The notes under the pieces were generated by a model. The model had not been told where the DNA came from. It saw only the letters and a list, made by a program, of their open reading frames with translations, and ran no database searches. Made by a program: the position numbers and the translations under genes. From assembly GCA_016934225.1 (NCBI GenBank), contig JAFGTH010000247.1, forward strand, positions 1 through 19,117: DNA of 19,117 bases. The letters are read 5' to 3'. The stretch comes from Lentisphaerota bacterium (GTDB lineage Bacteria; Verrucomicrobiota; Kiritimatiellia; UBA8416; JAFGTH01). Shown in pieces: positions 7,849-15,242 of the stretch; the first letter of the stretch is position 1; each line of letters begins with the position of its first letter.

Positions 7849-8979
7849 ATGGTTGATATCAAAATCAAATCAGCATCCGAATGTCGTTACGACGGCGTTT
7901 CTCTCGGCGAAATAATGATGCGGATTGATCCCGGCGACATTCCGACCGCAAGAGCGCGCACCGCCAGAATATGGCATGGCGGCGGCGAACTCAACGTGGC
8001 AGAAGGCCTCAGTTACTGTTTCAGAATGCGAACAGCAGTTGTAACCGCTCTGGTTGATGACGGCATCGGCAGAAACATAGAAAACCAGCTTCGCGAAGCC
8101 GGTGTTGATACCTCGTATATCATCTGGTTCAATACGAAAGGGAAAGGCACATTTTCAACCGATCAGAAAGGCACTCTTTGCAACGGCATCAATTTTACCT
8201 GGAAAGGCAAGGGCGTTCTTCCGTCCATCACCGAATACTACCGCGCTCACACAGCTATCCGAGAGCTCAAGCCCGGCGATTTTGACTGGGCCGCATTGTT
8301 CGGCAAGGGCGTCAGATGGTTCAACACCGGAGGCATCTACGCATTGATATCGCCAACGTCCGGCGATGTTGCAATCGAAGCAATGAAAGCTGCCGGTGAA
8401 GCCGGCGCGTTCAGGTCCTTTGACCTCAATTACCGATCCAAAGTCGAACCGGACAAAGAACGCGCGCGCGCAATGAACAGAAAAATTGTGGAGCTAACTG
8501 ATTTTCTCGTCGGCAACCAAAACGATTTCGATGACGCGCTCGGCGAGGAATCCCGTAAAGTGTCAAAAGAAGAATCTTTCGACATATGGCTTGAAGCTTA
8601 TTCGGAAATGCTTCGTCGTGTCGCAAAAAAATATCCCAACCTGAAGCTGATCGGAACCCAACTGCGCGGAGCGTTAACCGCCGACAAGATCAATTGGGGC
8701 GCAGTCCTTTACGACGTTGCCAAAGACAAGATCTACCAGGCAGTTGTTCGTGAGAATATAGAGATCGCCGATAGAACCGGCGGAGGCGATTCGTTCGCAT
8801 CCGGCGTCGCGGCAGCGTTGCTGAACGGAAAATCCGTAGAAGACGCCGTTCAATGGGGCGCGGCGCACGGTATATGCGTCCAGGCAACTCCCGGCGATAC
8901 AAGCATGGTCGTTCAATCGGATGTAGAAAAAGAAATTAAACGCGCTGTCACTGGCGGAGGCGTAAGCGCATTGCGATAG
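7849..8979 (+). CDS. kdgK: 2-dehydro-3-deoxygluconate (KDG) kinase, PfkB family
   Basis: This enzyme is predicted to phosphorylate 2-keto-3-deoxygluconate to KDPG with ATP. The 376-residue protein has PfkB ribokinase-fold features: GVSLGEIMMRIDP (16-28) near the substrate site, WHGGGELNVAEGLS (42-55), FDLNYRSK (191-198), and the signature RTGGGDSFASGV (309-320) with catalytic base D314 and the GGGD anion hole. FDLNYR is typical of KDG kinases. At 376 residues it is longer than the common KDG kinases of about 310-340. The start is supported by GGGAG in TTGGGAGACAAATA. It lies 11 nt before the aldolase gene, the next enzyme of the pathway, which strengthens the assignment over other PfkB sugar kinases. 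Confidence 0.87.
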   Translation: MVDIKIKSASECRYDGVSLGEIMMRIDPGDIPTARARTARIWHGGGELNVAEGLSYCFRMRTAVVTALVDDGIGRNIENQLREAGVDTSYIIWFNTKGKGTFSTDQKGTLCNGINFTWKGKGVLPSITEYYRAHTAIRELKPGDFDWAALFGKGVRWFNTGGIYALISPTSGDVAIEAMKAAGEAGAFRSFDLNYRSKVEPDKERARAMNRKIVELTDFLVGNQNDFDDALGEESRKVSKEESFDIWLEAYSEMLRRVAKKYPNLKLIGTQLRGALTADKINWGAVLYDVAKDKIYQAVVRENIEIADRTGGGDSFASGVAAALLNGKSVEDAVQWGAAHGICVQATPGDTSMVVQSDVEKEIKRAVTGGGVSALR

Positions 8980-8990
8980 GAGTACACCCA

Positions 8991-9734
8991 ATGGCACAAT
9001 ATGAACGCAGCAGAACTCGCACCGATGCCGTGGTAAGGAAAAGCGGTATTGTAGTGGTTATGAATAAAAGCCACATCGAAACACCGGAACATATGGTGAA
9101 CACGATGAAAGCCGTTTATGAAGCCGGTTTTGTAGCCGAAGTAACCTTTCGCATCGAAGAATCATTGCTGCGCGAAGCCATGTCCGAAATGGTCAGGCTG
9201 CAGGCTTCAGCTCCGGCCGATAATCCGTTTGTGCTGGGTGTCGGCAGCGTGATCAACCCCAAAGAACTGGATGCTGCCATCGAAATGGGATTCGATATGA
9301 TTGTAGCCCCGGCAAATGTCATGGGCGGATGTGGAGAAGGAAAAGATTTCGTGCGAATAGCGCACGAGGCAAACGTCTACGTCGCACCAGCAGTCTTCAG
9401 TCCCACGGAAATCAACTACTTTCTCGAGAGAGATGACGGCCTCGAACCTGATATGATCAAAATATTTCCGGCGCGATCACACGGACCCAAAGGCGTGGCT
9501 GATCTGTTGGCGCCGTTCGCGCGAGAGCGCCATAAAGGGAAAATCATTATGCCGACCGGCGCGGTGGATTTGAAAACCGGTCCGGAATACATAGATGCCA
9601 TATCCAAGCGCGGATTCACGCCTGTACTCGGCATGTCGGCGCCTTTGCAACTGGTAATAGACGAGAAAAAGCCGGGCGATATCAACACAATTAATCGCGC
9701 ATTGAACGATTTTAAGAACAAATTTCAACGGTAG
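8991..9734 (+). CDS. eda: KDPG/KHG aldolase family protein
   Basis: This is a class I aldolase predicted to cleave 2-keto-3-deoxy-6-phosphogluconate to pyruvate and glyceraldehyde-3-phosphate. E50 in AEVTFR matches the catalytic Glu of E. coli Eda (LEVTLRT), and K157 in MIKIFPA matches the Schiff-base Lys (KFFPA). VLGVGSVINPKELDAAIEMGFD and MPTGAVDL are typical barrel strands. At 247 residues it is about 35 longer than E. coli Eda, with extra length at both ends and in the AFSPTE-to-FLERDDG region. The C-terminal phosphate-site segment reads LGMSAPL rather than GGSWL. AGGAG precedes the ATG. It forms a tight pair with the kinase. An activity on a related 2-keto-3-deoxy acid phosphate remains possible. 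Confidence 0.85.
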   Translation: MAQYERSRTRTDAVVRKSGIVVVMNKSHIETPEHMVNTMKAVYEAGFVAEVTFRIEESLLREAMSEMVRLQASAPADNPFVLGVGSVINPKELDAAIEMGFDMIVAPANVMGGCGEGKDFVRIAHEANVYVAPAVFSPTEINYFLERDDGLEPDMIKIFPARSHGPKGVADLLAPFARERHKGKIIMPTGAVDLKTGPEYIDAISKRGFTPVLGMSAPLQLVIDEKKPGDINTINRALNDFKNKFQR

Positions 9735-9854
9735 AGTCACAACAACAATTTTTTGCCAAGACAACGAAAGTCATTCTTTTCCGTTTCAAATGAATCGAAA
9801 TGACAAAATGAAACAATTGATTATTAAACAAACATAACGCCTGGAGGTTAAGGA

Positions 9855-10703
9855 ATGCACAATGATAACAAGTTTGATATATCCGGACAGGTTATAGCTG
9901 TTACCGGAGCGGGTGGCGTTCTCTTTGGCGCTGTGTCCAAAGCTCTGGCAGTACGCGGAGCCAAGGTTGCCCTGCTCGACTTGCTCGGCGACAAAGTCGA
10001 AAAACTGGCTGCGGAAATTAACGCCGAAGGCGGACAGGCAATAGGTATAGGCTGCAGCGTTCTGGATATGTCGCAGACCTCTCAAGCGTTACGAACAATT
10101 ATTGATAAGTTCGGCCAATGCGACGCTTTGATTAACGGAGCCGGCGGCAACAGAACAGGAGCATGCGTTTCTCCAGACGGACGTTTTACAGATCTCGACC
10201 TCAACGAATTAGACAAGGTATTCGAGTTGAATTACAAAGGAACGTTTCTACCGACACAAGTGTTTTGCAAATATTTTGCCGAACAAGGCCACGGTAATGT
10301 TATAAACACGTCATCAATGAGCGCCTTGGCCCCATTGACTAATGTGCCCGGTTATTCAAACGCAAAGGCGGCGGTAACCAATTTCACGCAATGGCTTGCA
10401 GTTCAAGTGAAGGTTGACTTTCCAGGAACCGACATACGCGTCAATGAAATAGCGCCTGGTTTTCTGGATACCACTCAAAATCATAGCCTGCTTTTCGAAT
10501 CGGACAATCGCACATTGACCAAACGGGGCGAGTCTATTCTCGCCCACACACCAATGGGCCGATTTGGCAATCCCGACGAACTTGTCGGACCGCTGATCAT
10601 GCTGCTTTCCAAAGCCGGCAGTTTCATGCACGGAACCACAATCTGTATTGATGGCGGGTTTAACGCTTATTCCGGAGTCGGGCCACTGAACGAAAAAACC
10701 TGA
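9855..10703 (+). CDS. uxuB: SDR family dehydrogenase, UxuB-type D-mannonate oxidoreductase
   Basis: This is a classical short-chain dehydrogenase of 282 residues, predicted to interconvert D-fructuronate and D-mannonate with NAD(H). The nucleotide motif is TGAGGVLFG (17-25), and an acidic residue at the end of strand 2 (LLD, D42) suggests NAD over NADP. INGAGG corresponds to the NNAG motif. The catalytic set is S154 (NTSSMSA), Y167 and K171 (YSNAK). GNRTGACVSPDGRFTDLDLNELDKVFELNYKGT is an insert pattern I associate with the SDR-type mannonate dehydrogenase of Bacillus (YjmF/UxuB) rather than the long-chain E. coli UxuB. GGAGG lies 7 nt before the ATG. A 120-nt gap separates it from the aldolase gene, so it may have its own promoter. 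Other SDR sugar-acid dehydrogenases cannot be excluded. Confidence 0.75.
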   Translation: MHNDNKFDISGQVIAVTGAGGVLFGAVSKALAVRGAKVALLDLLGDKVEKLAAEINAEGGQAIGIGCSVLDMSQTSQALRTIIDKFGQCDALINGAGGNRTGACVSPDGRFTDLDLNELDKVFELNYKGTFLPTQVFCKYFAEQGHGNVINTSSMSALAPLTNVPGYSNAKAAVTNFTQWLAVQVKVDFPGTDIRVNEIAPGFLDTTQNHSLLFESDNRTLTKRGESILAHTPMGRFGNPDELVGPLIMLLSKAGSFMHGTTICIDGGFNAYSGVGPLNEKT

Positions 10704-10973
10704 ATTTGCTGCGTTTTGATACAGCATTGCTTCACAGATATTTCTTTGCATAATCAAAAAATGTCGTTCTTTTTTGCCACCAACAAAGAAGTATCTCGTT
10801 GCACCACAATGACTTCCGATAGAATAGAGCCGCTTTTTTGCCCGTAGCGGATCAAAACAACACTATTCCCGGTAAAATGACTCCGGAACAGAAACGGCAA
10901 TAACGACATGTATTTTCAAATAATCTGTAAAATTGTTCTCGCAATCTTCGACGCACAGCTTCATAGTACGCGA

Positions 10974-10991
10974 TTGGTCAAACATGACCAA
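10974..10991. promoter_or_regulatory. Perfect operator-like palindrome upstream of the RRM gene
   Basis: TTGGTCAAACATGACCAA has two perfect 7-bp arms around a 4-nt spacer, a geometry typical of a dimeric repressor or activator site. It lies 74 nt upstream of the RRM start codon. No regulator gene is adjacent. Confidence 0.5.
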
Positions 10992-11007
10992 CCCCGAGCC
11001 GCATAGT

Positions 11008-11050
11008 GTGTCATGATGTTGGAATCGGCGACAGAAAAGAATCATGACAC
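11008..11050 (+). promoter_or_regulatory. Leader inverted repeat just before the RRM ribosome binding site
   Basis: GTGTCATGAT (11008-11017) and ATCATGACAC (11041-11050) are perfect 10-bp inverted arms with a 23-nt purine-rich spacer. The 3' arm ends 5 nt before AGGAG, so if transcribed it forms a stem-loop abutting the Shine-Dalgarno. Each arm also contains the palindrome TCATGA and resembles half of a GTGTCATGACAC site, so a pair of DNA operators is the alternative reading. Confidence 0.5.
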
Positions 11051-11065
11051 GATTTAGGAGATATC

Positions 11066-11380
11066 ATGGATATCTATGTCGGCAATCTGTCATACCAAGT
11101 GGATGACAAACAACTGCGCGAACTGTTCGAACAACACGGCACCGTAAGCTCTGCACGTGTCATAGTCGACAAGTTCTCCGGCGATTCAAAAGGCTTCGGA
11201 TTCGTCGAAATGCCGAATAATACCGAAGCATTGAACGCTATCAAGGCCACAAACCAACTGGATTTCCAAGGCCGCCAATTGCGAGTCAACGAGTCCCAGC
11301 CTAAGCCACGTAGTGGTGGTGGTGGTGGTGGCGGCGGCGGCGGCGGACGCGACAGAGGTGGTCGGGATCGCCGGTACTAA
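11066..11380 (+). CDS. RRM-domain RNA-binding protein with glycine-rich tail
   Basis: This 104-residue protein has a single RNA recognition motif at residues 2-77. RNP2 is IYVGNL (3-8) and RNP1 is KGFGFVEM, with its aromatic RNA-stacking positions intact. The C-terminal tail is a run of 11 glycines followed by an RGG-like RDRGGRDRRY. This matches the small bacterial RNA-binding proteins (Rbp type) known from cyanobacteria, several PVC phyla and Deltaproteobacteria, which in cyanobacteria are often cold-regulated. AGGAG lies 5 nt before the ATG. It is monocistronic, with structured DNA upstream and a strong terminator downstream, consistent with an abundant, independently regulated protein. 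RNA targets are unknown. Confidence 0.93.
   Translation: MDIYVGNLSYQVDDKQLRELFEQHGTVSSARVIVDKFSGDSKGFGFVEMPNNTEALNAIKATNQLDFQGRQLRVNESQPKPRSGGGGGGGGGGGRDRGGRDRRY
11315..11347 (+). repeat. Trinucleotide glycine-codon tract
   Basis: Five GGT codons are followed by five GGC codons and one GGA, coding for 11 consecutive glycines in the RRM protein tail. The tract is in frame, so gain or loss of units changes tail length without a frameshift. Confidence 0.9.
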
Positions 11381-11416
11381 TTGAATAATTGAATCTTAAA
11401 AAAGATTCGTAACAGC

Positions 11417-11450
11417 AAAAAGACGCACGATCCGTGCGTCTTTTTGTTTG
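11417..11450. terminator. Bidirectional intrinsic terminator
   Basis: GACGCACG (11422-11429) and CGTGCGTC (11433-11440) form a perfect 8-bp G+C-rich stem with a 3-nt loop. It is preceded by AAAAA and followed by TTTTTGTTTG, so it has a T-run in both directions. It serves the RRM gene on the plus strand (37 nt after the stop) and the operon ending at 11521 on the minus strand. Confidence 0.9.
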
Positions 11451-11520
11451 TTCCTCGAGGTCTTGGTCTTTCTCTGCCAATCGCCGATAACTCGCGCCGC
11501 AAAACCATTCAGACCAATCG

Positions 11521-12498
11521 TTACTTGCCAAGCTCCTTGGCATTGACACAAGAAATTGGCGCTCTACCGGTCAGAACCAACGCAACATTCTCAGCGGCCA
11601 TGCGCTGCAATTCAACCTGTGATTCTTCCGAGTACCAACCGGCGTGGTCGGTCAGCGTGACGTTATCCAATTTGAGCAGTTCGCTGTCGGATTCGAGCGG
11701 TTCATTGACAAATGTGTCCAGACCGGCACAGGCGATCCGGCCCGTCTTTAGCGCTTCCACCAACGCTGTCTCGTCAACTAACGGACCGCGCGCCGTATTG
11801 ATCAGTATCGCCGTGCCTTTCATAATGGCAAATTGTTCACTTCCAATCATTCCTCTGGTTGACGGCAAAACCGGAGTGTGTAAAGAAATATAATCCGATT
11901 CTCTGCAAATTGTCGTCAGATCAACCAGCTCAACGCCGGCATCATTAGCCATCTTCGTAGTCACAACCGGATCAGATACGAGTACCCGACCAAGATTGAA
12001 ACCGGATAGTTTCCGATGAAAAATTCGCGCAATTGCGCCGTATCCGACAAAACCAAATGTCTTGCCGCTGATACGCCGCACACTTTGCAAACCGCTCAAA
12101 TTCCATTCACCAGCCCGAACATGCCGATCCTTTCTGGAGATTTTGCGCACACAATCCAACAACAACGCCATCGCATGATCCGATACGTCTTCCACACAAT
12201 ATCCCGGAACATTGAGCAACATGATGCCTTTTTGGTTCAAGGCATCAACATTGACGTTGTCATATCCGATGCCGTACCGTGACACGCATTTGCATCTGGT
12301 CATTGCGCCGATAATTTTCGGGGTAATGAGCGCCAGGTTTACTATTAATCCATCAATATCGCCGGCCAGCGCGGCAATCTTGTTCTCGTCGTCACTCTTC
12401 TCATGCACAATCTCGGCATCAATCCCGGATAGAACATGTTCTTCCTCCGAGTACGAATCATATCTGCTGTCCGCAATCAGCACTCTGAACTTGGCCAT
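11521..12498 (-). CDS. D-2-hydroxyacid dehydrogenase, CtBP-like
   Basis: This 325-residue NAD-dependent dehydrogenase is predicted to interconvert a 2-oxoacid and a D-2-hydroxyacid. The catalytic triad is R237 (NTARG), E266 (NEP) and H285. The dinucleotide motif is GFVGYGAIAR (149-158), where Ala replaces the usual last Gly. The sequence after the catalytic His, HAGWYSEES, resembles the CtBP/phosphoglycerate-dehydrogenase-like subgroup, in which the Trp lines the substrate pocket. It lacks the ACT or ASB domains of biosynthetic SerA, arguing against serine synthesis. AAAGGAG lies 7 nt before the ATG. It is the last gene of a minus-strand run, 10 nt after the flavoprotein gene, so it probably handles an acid formed in the same pathway. 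The substrate is unknown. Confidence 0.88.
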   Translation of the reverse strand: MAKFRVLIADSRYDSYSEEEHVLSGIDAEIVHEKSDDENKIAALAGDIDGLIVNLALITPKIIGAMTRCKCVSRYGIGYDNVNVDALNQKGIMLLNVPGYCVEDVSDHAMALLLDCVRKISRKDRHVRAGEWNLSGLQSVRRISGKTFGFVGYGAIARIFHRKLSGFNLGRVLVSDPVVTTKMANDAGVELVDLTTICRESDYISLHTPVLPSTRGMIGSEQFAIMKGTAILINTARGPLVDETALVEALKTGRIACAGLDTFVNEPLESDSELLKLDNVTLTDHAGWYSEESQVELQRMAAENVALVLTGRAPISCVNAKELGK

Positions 12499-12508
12499 GT
12501 AGTCTCCT

Positions 12509-15169
12509 TTAAATCGGTTTTTTCGAAGTCTGTATCATCTCGATGTTTTTGTTCGGACATCGCTGTATGCACATACCACACCCGACACATTTATCCTCGT
12601 CAAGCGTCATTTTACCGTTTTTATCCATGCTCCAGGCAAACACCTTGCAGATATCCTTACATATCTCGCAACCTGCGCCGCAACCACAACCGAGACAACG
12701 CGACGCTTCCGCCATCGCTTCTTCTTTGCTCAAAGTTTTGATGTATTCGTCGAATGTCTTTTTCCGGTTGGCCGGCGAAATTACATGCTGTTTGGGGCGC
12801 CACGCGCGCGCCATATTACTTGCTCGCGCAAGAACGCTCTCTTTGTCCACCATAACTTTCTTTGCGTCATGCTGAAGAATTGCTTTGTTTCCTGAAAGAT
12901 CCATATCTATGGACGCGGCTGCGCGTTTACCGTCTGCAATGGCCGTAATCACATTTTGTGCGCCACGCGCGCTATCGCCACCAGCATATACGCCTTTCAA
13001 GTTGGTGGAGCCGTCTTTTTCATTAACTTCTATCGCGCCGGACGGAGTTAAGGCCACGTCGCCAACGACATCGGATTCGACGACCTGGCTCAACGCGGAT
13101 ATCACAAGATCCACGCGCAAGGTGAACTCTGTTCCCGGAACTTCGACGGGACGCCGACGCCCGGACTTGTCCTGTTTCCCCAACACATAGTTCAACATAC
13201 GAATTTTCTGAACCTTTTTCTTGCCGATAATTTCCTGCGGCGCCACAAGGTACATGATTTTGACGCCTTCTTCCTCAGCCTCGCGCACTTCCTCCGCGCT
13301 CGCCGGCATCTCATCTCTGGTTCGTCTGTAGAGAATGAACACTTCCTTCGCGCCAAGGCGCACTGCGCTCCTGGCTGAATCAAGCGCGGTGAAACCGCCT
13401 CCTATGACCGCCACGCTTTGTCCGGTCAACATCCAGCCATTGCGTGAACGCACATTCTTTAGAAAATCAACCGCTGTAATACAGCCTGCCAGTTCCTCGC
13501 CGCTTACGTTAAGCCGCAAACTTCGCTGCGCTCCTATACCGATAAATATTGCCTTAAAACCGGATTTCTGAAGGCCGCGTATTGTAATGTCCCGGCCGAG
13601 CCGTTGACGCGTTTTGAATTTGGCGCCCAGATTTTTTATTACGTCTATCTCTTTCTGAACGTCCTTGGGATTCAATCGGAACGAGGGAATACACGATGTC
13701 AACATTCCGCCAAGTTTCGCCGAGCCTTCGAATACGGTCACAGGATAACCAGCCCGCGCCAAGTCATACGCGCAGGCCAAACCGGCAGGGCCGGAGCCTA
13801 CGACGGCCACTTTCTTGTTTTTCTTTGATCCCCGCTCTGAAAGTATATCAGGCTTCCATCCTTCTTTTTCGGCCATTTCCAGGACAAATCGTTTTATCTC
13901 TCGAATCATTACCGGTTCATCTTTCAGAGCGCGTGTACATGCCGCTTCGCAAGGATGGTCGCATATTTTTCCGCAAATTGACTGGAGCGGAGACCTGGAC
14001 ATAATGAGCTGATAAGCCTGCTCAAATTCGCCTTCGGCAACTTTTCTCACATAGCCCTGTGCCGGCACTGAATTGGGACAGGCATTCGTGCATGGCGCCA
14101 CCAGATTGTTTTCTATTTTTCGCGCATGCCCATCATATATCGTCAGATCCGGCGCACTGGTGATGGCCGGAACAAGAATGTCGCGCATATCGCGCGGTTT
14201 TTTGTAGCCTTTTTCTTTCATGTAACGCCTGAATCCTTCGATAAATTCCGGCATGAATCCGAATCCATTAATCAGTGTAGCGGCACAAATACCCACCAGA
14301 TCGGCTCCACACATGAACATTTCGACGGCATCTTCCCATGTTGATACACCGCCCGTCGCGGTGAGAAACGCTTTCTTGCCGACCACTTTCCGCATCGTAT
14401 AAACGTCTCGCAATGCCATTGGCTTCAGCCACGGCCCATTCATACATGCCATACCGACTTCCTTTTGGAGGTGGTACATTGCTCTGGTTGGATCGTCCAG
14501 ATTGATCGGCGGCACGGCCAGCCTGTTCGCGTTGCCTCCGACGGCATCGGCGCCGGCGTCCAACGCAACTTTGGCTATGTTTGCCTGATCGCCTCCCTCG
14601 GGAGTAATTTTGACAAAAAGCGGTATTTTCGTTTCTGATTTAATTGCGCGAACAATCGTAGCTATTGCCTCCGCATTCTTTCCAAGACTTGCGCCGGTGC
14701 GAGGACCGCCTTTGTCGTCACCCGTCAGTTCGACATTGAACGACATGTTCGGGCAGCACATATTCAATTCGTTTACATGCACACCGGCCGCTTCGCATTT
14801 TTTGGCCATGTTCACCCAACCTTCGACCCCCTTCTCGCCCGCGTACGTAATGTTTGAGAAAAGAATCAAATCCGGGGCGCGCTTTCGGCCCGCTTCAATG
14901 AGGCGCAACAATTCCTTCAACACAAGCCGCTTTTCTGCCGTAAACGTAAGAAAATTGTGTTCCGGATAATAACCGTACCGCGGCACACGGTTAATGTATG
15001 GCTCCGGGTCAATTGTGAGTTTCAACGACGCGCCGCCCCAACCGGTTTCCTGTATTCGCTCAAGCTGTTCGACGGTCATCGTAGTTGGACCTGACGACAC
15101 ATAGAACGGATTTCGAAATTTGAGTCCGGCAACAGTCACCGGAATATTAAAGTTTATATTCTTGCTCAC
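12509..15169 (-). CDS. Multidomain FMN/FAD/Fe-S oxidoreductase related to dihydropyrimidine dehydrogenase
   Basis: This protein of about 886 residues has three modules (numbers from the upstream GTG at 15199; subtract 10 for the preferred start). Residues 15-340 form a PreA-like FMN barrel: ELNMCCPNM, PLFVKITPEGG, and LTATGGVSTWEDA. Residues 364-440 are a cysteine-rich Fe-S domain (CTNACP, CGKICDHPCEAAC). Residues 462-765 are a GltD/PreT-like domain with VGSGPAGLACAYDL (FAD) and VIGGGFTALDSAR plus YRRT (NADPH type). The C-terminus holds ferredoxin clusters: a Cys-dense stretch (835-851) and a canonical CVGCGMCIQRCP (871-882). In mammalian DPD the FMN barrel follows the FAD domains; here it comes first. 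The position of the DPD catalytic Cys (ACGQ) appears to be Ser (GASLG). The GTG at 15169 is chosen for its AGAGG 6 nt upstream. Confidence 0.88.
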   Translation of the reverse strand: MSKNINFNIPVTVAGLKFRNPFYVSSGPTTMTVEQLERIQETGWGGASLKLTIDPEPYINRVPRYGYYPEHNFLTFTAEKRLVLKELLRLIEAGRKRAPDLILFSNITYAGEKGVEGWVNMAKKCEAAGVHVNELNMCCPNMSFNVELTGDDKGGPRTGASLGKNAEAIATIVRAIKSETKIPLFVKITPEGGDQANIAKVALDAGADAVGGNANRLAVPPINLDDPTRAMYHLQKEVGMACMNGPWLKPMALRDVYTMRKVVGKKAFLTATGGVSTWEDAVEMFMCGADLVGICAATLINGFGFMPEFIEGFRRYMKEKGYKKPRDMRDILVPAITSAPDLTIYDGHARKIENNLVAPCTNACPNSVPAQGYVRKVAEGEFEQAYQLIMSRSPLQSICGKICDHPCEAACTRALKDEPVMIREIKRFVLEMAEKEGWKPDILSERGSKKNKKVAVVGSGPAGLACAYDLARAGYPVTVFEGSAKLGGMLTSCIPSFRLNPKDVQKEIDVIKNLGAKFKTRQRLGRDITIRGLQKSGFKAIFIGIGAQRSLRLNVSGEELAGCITAVDFLKNVRSRNGWMLTGQSVAVIGGGFTALDSARSAVRLGAKEVFILYRRTRDEMPASAEEVREAEEEGVKIMYLVAPQEIIGKKKVQKIRMLNYVLGKQDKSGRRRPVEVPGTEFTLRVDLVISALSQVVESDVVGDVALTPSGAIEVNEKDGSTNLKGVYAGGDSARGAQNVITAIADGKRAAASIDMDLSGNKAILQHDAKKVMVDKESVLARASNMARAWRPKQHVISPANRKKTFDEYIKTLSKEEAMAEASRCLGCGCGAGCEICKDICKVFAWSMDKNGKMTLDEDKCVGCGMCIQRCPNKNIEMIQTSKKPI

Positions 15170-15175
15170 AGACCA

Positions 15176-15180
15176 CCTCT
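15176..15180 (-). promoter_or_regulatory. Ribosome binding site deciding the flavoprotein start
   Basis: On the minus strand AGAGG is followed by 6 nt (TGGTCT) and the GTG at 15169. The longer frame opens with a GTG at 15199 that lacks such a site, and the family sequence begins at KNINFNIPVTVAG. Confidence 0.5.
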
Positions 15181-15242
15181 CGTTTTGCGCCGCAACCACC
15201 TGTGCATTATCGGCGGCTAAACAGCTTTTCTGCAGGATAGTG

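Larger units (their letters stand above)
10704..11065. other. Intergenic region upstream of the RRM gene
   Basis: These 362 nt carry no convincing coding sequence. The left part is A+T-rich, and a 7-bp inverted repeat (TTTTGAT at 10714 and ATCAAAA at 10753) with a long spacer is too weak to call a terminator for the SDR gene. The right part holds the two strong inverted repeats listed separately and the AGGAG at 11056-11060 for the RRM gene. Confidence 0.6.

Noticed and set aside
9764..9823. AAATGA-like repeats and a 7-of-8 inverted repeat between the aldolase and SDR genes
   Set aside because: The region is A+T-rich and low in complexity; matches of this size are expected by chance.
11521..12498. 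Assignment as serA (phosphoglycerate dehydrogenase)
   Set aside because: No ACT or ASB regulatory domain, HAGWYSEES is CtBP-like, and the operon context is not serine biosynthesis.
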